Position numbers and translations under genes: made by a program | The notes under the pieces: generated by a model | Told to the model about the DNA's origin: nothing | What the model saw: the letters and a program-made list of their open reading frames with translations, nothing else | The model's database searches: none | From: Solirubrobacterales bacterium | Lineage (GTDB): Bacteria; Actinomycetota; Thermoleophilia; Solirubrobacterales; Solirubrobacteraceae | Direction: 5' to 3' | Assembly (NCBI GenBank): GCA_019240015.1 | Contig: JAFAZB010000471.1 | Coordinates: forward strand, 1-8,563 | DNA length: 8,563 bases | In this document: positions 7,221 to 8,563 of the stretch, in pieces | Layout: the number at the start of each line of letters is the position of its first letter | Numbering within the stretch: position 1 is the stretch's first letter

Positions 7221-7445
7221 GTGGCGAGCCTCAGCAGCACGCCCGTACGGCCCCCGAACGTGCATCCGGGATGCCTCAACGTTCCCGGCTTCAACGACGA
7301 CGGGTTCGAGGAGCTGTGTCATCTGGTCACCGAGGAGCAGCCCGACACCGCGCTGTGCGGCCGGGACGTCACGGGGTACCCGTGGAATCCCCCGTGGCCG
7401 CACTGCGAAGCGTGCCTGGCAGTCGCCAGGGGCGAGATGAACTGA
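7221..7445 (+). CDS. Small Cys/His-rich protein, possible zinc-binding
   Basis: I do not recognise a named family. From GTG 7221 the protein has 74 residues. It contains Cys18, Cys33, Cys46, Cys62 and Cys65 and His15, His34 and His61. The ending WPHCEACLAVARG carries a C-x2-C pair, and with H34 and C46 this could form a single zinc site (H-x11-C-x15-C-x2-C), a pattern I associate with small actinobacterial proteins that read ...LCG...W..C..CL. The N-terminal 12 residues look disordered; there is no membrane segment or signal peptide. The frame opens further upstream to GTG 7182, but those 13 codons are low-complexity and lie before the candidate -10. Codon use and the regular Cys spacing argue for a real gene; function is unknown. 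A DNA- or RNA-binding role is possible but not shown. Confidence 0.65.
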   Translation: MASLSSTPVRPPNVHPGCLNVPGFNDDGFEELCHLVTEEQPDTALCGRDVTGYPWNPPWPHCEACLAVARGEMN

Positions 7446-7490
7446 GGGCCGGGGTCCTCCGGGGCGCCCCTCGTGCCCGTGCGCCCGGTA

Positions 7491-7516
7491 CTCGGGGACC
7501 GTGGCCGCGACGGCCG
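7491..7516 (+). repeat. 26-bp direct repeat, left copy
   Basis: This sequence recurs at 7654-7679 with one mismatch (25 of 26 identical; the last 21 bases are perfect). Core: CCGTGGCCGCGACGGCCG. The copies are 163 bp apart and bracket the hairpin element at 7551-7641. The core is itself partly self-complementary, so it could fold or be a protein site. Confidence 0.8.
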
Positions 7517-7540
7517 CGCGCGCGACCCCCGCGCGCGACC

Positions 7541-7619
7541 TGCACCAGAACCCAAATCAGGCACCTCCCCGGCGAAATGGGTGCTCGTGCATTGCCTACA
7601 TGCATCAGCACCCTAATCA
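7541..7619 (+). repeat. Imperfect 19-bp direct repeat pair, 60 bp apart
   Basis: TGCACCAGAACCCAAATCA (7541-7559) and TGCATCAGCACCCTAATCA (7601-7619) agree at 16 of 19 positions. The second copy overlaps the 3' arm of the hairpin. Both are more AT-rich than the neighbourhood. They could be paired binding sites or traces of an internal duplication. Confidence 0.55.
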
Positions 7620-7641
7620 AATTCGGGGAGGCCAGTTTGGG
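7551..7641. other. 91-nt multi-part hairpin (possible structured RNA or small palindromic element)
   Basis: Nested complementary arms share one centre near 7596: CCCAAA (7551-7556) with TTTGGG (7636-7641); GG (7560-7561) with CC (7632-7633); CCTCCCCG (7564-7571) with CGGGGAGG (7624-7631); GGGTGCT (7579-7585) with AGCACCC (7607-7613); and TGCAT (7588-7592) with ATGCA (7600-7604), closing a 7-base loop. That is 28 Watson-Crick pairs interrupted by small internal loops. It is less GC-rich than its surroundings and lies between two 26-bp direct repeats, in a gap with no convincing gene. It may be a small RNA, a leader element, or a relic of a miniature palindromic mobile element; the sequence alone does not decide. 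No family known to me matches. Confidence 0.6.
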
Positions 7642-7653
7642 GGCTCGAACACG

Positions 7654-7679
7654 CTCGCGGACCGTGGCCGCGACGGCCG
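7654..7679 (+). repeat. 26-bp direct repeat, right copy
   Basis: Partner of 7491-7516, with a single mismatch at the fifth base (C here, G there). It lies about 55 bp upstream of the DUF1360 start and just outside the right arm of the hairpin element. Confidence 0.8.
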
Positions 7680-7696
7680 GCGGGGCCCTGAACGGC

Positions 7697-7723
7697 GCTT
7701 TGCCCGCCGCTGATCGTGGGTAC
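7697..7723 (+). promoter_or_regulatory. Candidate stress-sigma (SigB/SigF-like) promoter
   Basis: GCTTT (7697-7701) and GGGTAC (7718-7723) are separated by 16 bases. The -10 matches the GGGTAY typical of actinobacterial SigB/SigF promoters well; the -35 is a weaker match to GTTT or GNNTN. Transcription would begin close to ATG 7734, giving a very short or absent leader, and would exclude the upstream GTG 7716 as start. Confidence 0.4.
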
Positions 7724-7733
7724 ACCCCCTGCA

Positions 7734-8240
7734 ATGCCTAGTTTGCAAGCAGAAGAGACAAAGCTGTTCGCGGGTCATTCGCCCGACCAGGAGCGGCCGC
7801 TGGGGAGCTACGGGGTGCTGATGAGCGCGTTCTTGACGCTCGCCGGCGGCTTCACGGCCTGGTTTAGGCGATCTGGGCGACAGCTACCTGAGCGAGTCGA
7901 GGACCGCGACCTGGTGCTGCTGACGCTCGCCAGCCACAAGGCCTCGCGACTGATCGCCAAGGATCGGGTGACAAGCACGATCAGAGCGCCGTTCACCCGC
8001 TACGAAGGCGCCGCGGGCCCGGGGGAGGTCACCGAGCAGGCTCGCGGACGCGGGCTGCGGCGGGCGATCGGCGAGCTCCTGGTGTGCCCATACTGCCTCG
8101 GGATGTGGACCAGCGCGGCGCTCACCGCGGGCTTGCTGGTCGCGCCACGGTTCACGCGCTGGCTGTCATCGGTACTTGCGATTTTCTTCGGGGCGGACGT
8201 CCTCCAGATCGCCTACAAGAAGGCCGAGCAATCGCTGTAG
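7734..8240 (+). CDS. DUF1360 family membrane protein
   Basis: A 168-residue protein that I recognise as DUF1360. Residues 25-45 form a first hydrophobic segment. LVLLTLASHKASRLIAKDRVTSTIRAPFTRYEG (60-92) is the family core, with its helix, KDRVTS and RAPFTRYEG. ELLVCPYCLGMW (114-125) carries the family's CPYC pair at the head of a membrane segment, and a last hydrophobic segment (about 143-160) is followed by a basic tail. The CPYC pair resembles a redox or metal site, but no biochemical role is established to my knowledge. ATG 7734 is preferred to GTG 7716 because the extra six residues are not family-like and lie before the expected transcription start. No Shine-Dalgarno is present. The next gene (DUF892) follows 220 bp downstream on the same strand, probably as a separate transcript. 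Confidence 0.85.
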   Translation: MPSLQAEETKLFAGHSPDQERPLGSYGVLMSAFLTLAGGFTAWFRRSGRQLPERVEDRDLVLLTLASHKASRLIAKDRVTSTIRAPFTRYEGAAGPGEVTEQARGRGLRRAIGELLVCPYCLGMWTSAALTAGLLVAPRFTRWLSSVLAIFFGADVLQIAYKKAEQSL

Positions 8241-8241
8241 C

Positions 8242-8303
8242 CGGGCGCCGGGCCGCCCGCTCGGCCGCGCACCAGTCATTTCGCACGCTCGGGTTCGCGT
8301 GCG
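8242..8303 (+). terminator. Hairpins after the DUF1360 gene
   Basis: CGGGCG (8242-8247) pairs with CGCCCG (8254-8259) two bases after the stop codon, and a stronger hairpin, CGCACGC (8282-8288) with GCGTGCG (8297-8303) across eight bases, lies 41 bases further on. Neither is followed by a real T-run (the second is followed by TCTGA). They are likely transcription-ending structures for DUF1360 but could also serve the opposite strand. Confidence 0.45.
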
Positions 8304-8395
8304 TCTGACCATCGGACACTCTCGCCGTCCTGCATCGCCGCCAGCGTCCGTTCGAGCGCGTCCATCAGATCGGCGGGCGCGGCGGGGGCGCGCTT
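8276..8395 (-). pseudogene. Possible scrap of a minus-strand coding region
   Basis: The minus strand has an open stretch of 39 codons ending at TGA 8276-8278. It reads PADLMDALERTLAAMQDGESV then RWSDAREPERAK. The amphipathic helix DLMDALERTLAAM looks like true protein sequence and recalls the C-terminal helix of bacterial Ku proteins. An in-frame stop lies at 8396-8398, while the frame that continues upstream (NERLLKA) is shifted by one base. This could be a degraded gene end, a 29-residue small protein starting at ATG 8365, or chance in GC-rich DNA. Low confidence. Confidence 0.2.
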
Positions 8396-8417
8396 TCAAC
8401 AGGCGCTCGTTTACGCC

Positions 8418-8432
8418 CACCGGCTACCGGTG
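8418..8432. promoter_or_regulatory. Perfect palindrome upstream of the DUF892 gene
   Basis: CACCGG-CTA-CCGGTG is a perfect inverted repeat 28 bp before the start codon at 8461. A GTTT (8409-8412) with GGTGAT 16 bases later is a poor match to a SigB/SigF-type promoter. The palindrome may be an operator; no other promoter stands out in 8304-8450. Confidence 0.3.
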
Positions 8433-8450
8433 ATCTGACTCGGAAACGAC

Positions 8451-8455
8451 AGGAG
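8451..8455 (+). promoter_or_regulatory. Ribosome binding site of the DUF892 gene
   Basis: AGGAG lies five bases before ATG 8461, a good Shine-Dalgarno that fixes this start. It contrasts with the MFS, small Cys-rich and DUF1360 genes, which have none. Confidence 0.8.
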
Positions 8456-8460
8456 ACCGA

Positions 8461-8563
8461 ATGACGCCGAGCACGCTCGCAGAGCAGCTGACCAAGTACC
8501 TGACCGATGCCCACTCGATCGAGCAACAGGCCGTCGCGCAGATGCGCAAGGCCCCCGAGCTGA
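8461..8563 (+). CDS. DUF892 (YciE-type) ferritin-like protein, N-terminal part
   Basis: Thirty-four codons are visible before the window ends, with no stop in frame. The start MTPSTLAEQLTKYLTDAHSIEQQAVAQMRKAPEL matches the opening helix of DUF892 proteins, which fold as four-helix ferritin-like bundles. The helix carries DAHSIEQQ, where the Glu is in the place of the first metal ligand and the following Q/M residues continue the amphipathic pattern. Complete members are about 150-170 residues. They are cytosolic and usually tied to osmotic, oxidative or general stress; whether they bind iron in most bacteria is unsettled. A clear AGGAG supports the ATG. The rest of the gene is off the right end, so completeness cannot be judged. 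Confidence 0.75.
   Translation, partial: MTPSTLAEQLTKYLTDAHSIEQQAVAQMRKAPEL

Noticed and set aside
6108..7403. A minus-strand open frame of 431 codons opposite the MFS gene
   Set aside because: Antisense to an intact, motif-complete MFS gene; Arg/Gly/His-rich product without recognisable structure.
7640..7665. A T-loop-like GTTCGAG on the minus strand, suggesting a tRNA
   Set aside because: No matching T-stem, anticodon arm or acceptor pairing can be built around it.
7501..7713. Plus-strand 70-codon frame with HQNPNQ / HQHPNQ
   Set aside because: Composition is not protein-like outside the two repeats, there is no ribosome site, and the repeats are better described at DNA level.
7446..7733. 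CRISPR array or c-di-AMP (ydaO) riboswitch in the structured gap
   Set aside because: There are only two copies of each repeat with unequal spacing, so it is not a CRISPR array. The folds do not match the ydaO riboswitch as I know it, and the downstream gene is not a K+ or osmolyte transporter.
7369..7734. Minus-strand 121-codon frame over the structured gap, with repeated LIRVLMHV / LIWVLVQV segments
   Set aside because: The start would be TTG with no visible ribosome site, the second half is low-complexity Arg/Gly/Pro and runs into the antisense of the Cys-rich gene; the repeated segments are explained by the 19-mer DNA repeats. It remains a minor possibility.

Overview
The window is GC-rich DNA. 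It uses GTG and TTG starts freely, several genes lack a Shine-Dalgarno sequence, and the proteins are rich in Ala, Arg and Gly. Together with a DUF1360 protein next to a DUF892 (YciE-type, ferritin-like) gene and a small Cys-rich protein of actinobacterial style, this suggests a soil-type actinobacterium, possibly of the Thermoleophilia/Solirubrobacterales. That placement is inference, because there is no rRNA or other marker gene here.

Layout. (1) Bases 1-171 hold the 3' end of a plus-strand gene resembling a universal-stress-protein tail. (2) Bases 5585 to 176 on the minus strand hold five tightly packed genes read in one direction: an OpuCA/ProV-type ATPase, two OpuCB/OpuCD-type permeases, an OpuCC/ProX-type lipoprotein, and a KimA/YdaO-like potassium transporter with a cytosolic C-terminal domain. 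(3) A 78-bp divergent control region (5586-5663) contains several perfect palindromes. (4) Bases 5664-7148 on the plus strand encode a 14-TM drug-efflux MFS protein (DHA2/EmrB-QacA type). (5) A 74-residue Cys/His-rich protein follows at 7221-7445. (6) Bases 7446-7733 are non-coding and unusually structured: a 91-nt multi-part hairpin lies between two near-perfect 26-bp direct repeats. (7) A DUF1360 membrane protein (7734-8240) has a possible stress-sigma (SigB/SigF-like) promoter in front. (8) A 220-bp gap holds a terminator-like hairpin and what may be a scrap of a minus-strand gene. (9) The first 34 codons of a DUF892 protein run off the right end.

How it works together (inference). The five-gene cluster looks like an osmotic-stress operon that joins the two classical responses: K+ uptake (KimA-like) and import of a quaternary-ammonium osmoprotectant such as glycine betaine, choline or carnitine (OpuC-like). 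Two gene junctions overlap by 1 and 4 bp and the other two gaps are 30 and 33 bp, which suggests a single transcript. The genes to the right (DUF1360, DUF892) are of kinds often linked to general stress. The features most worth following up are the structured intergenic element at 7491-7679 and the pairing of a KimA-like channel with an OpuC transporter whose ATPase appears to carry only one CBS motif.
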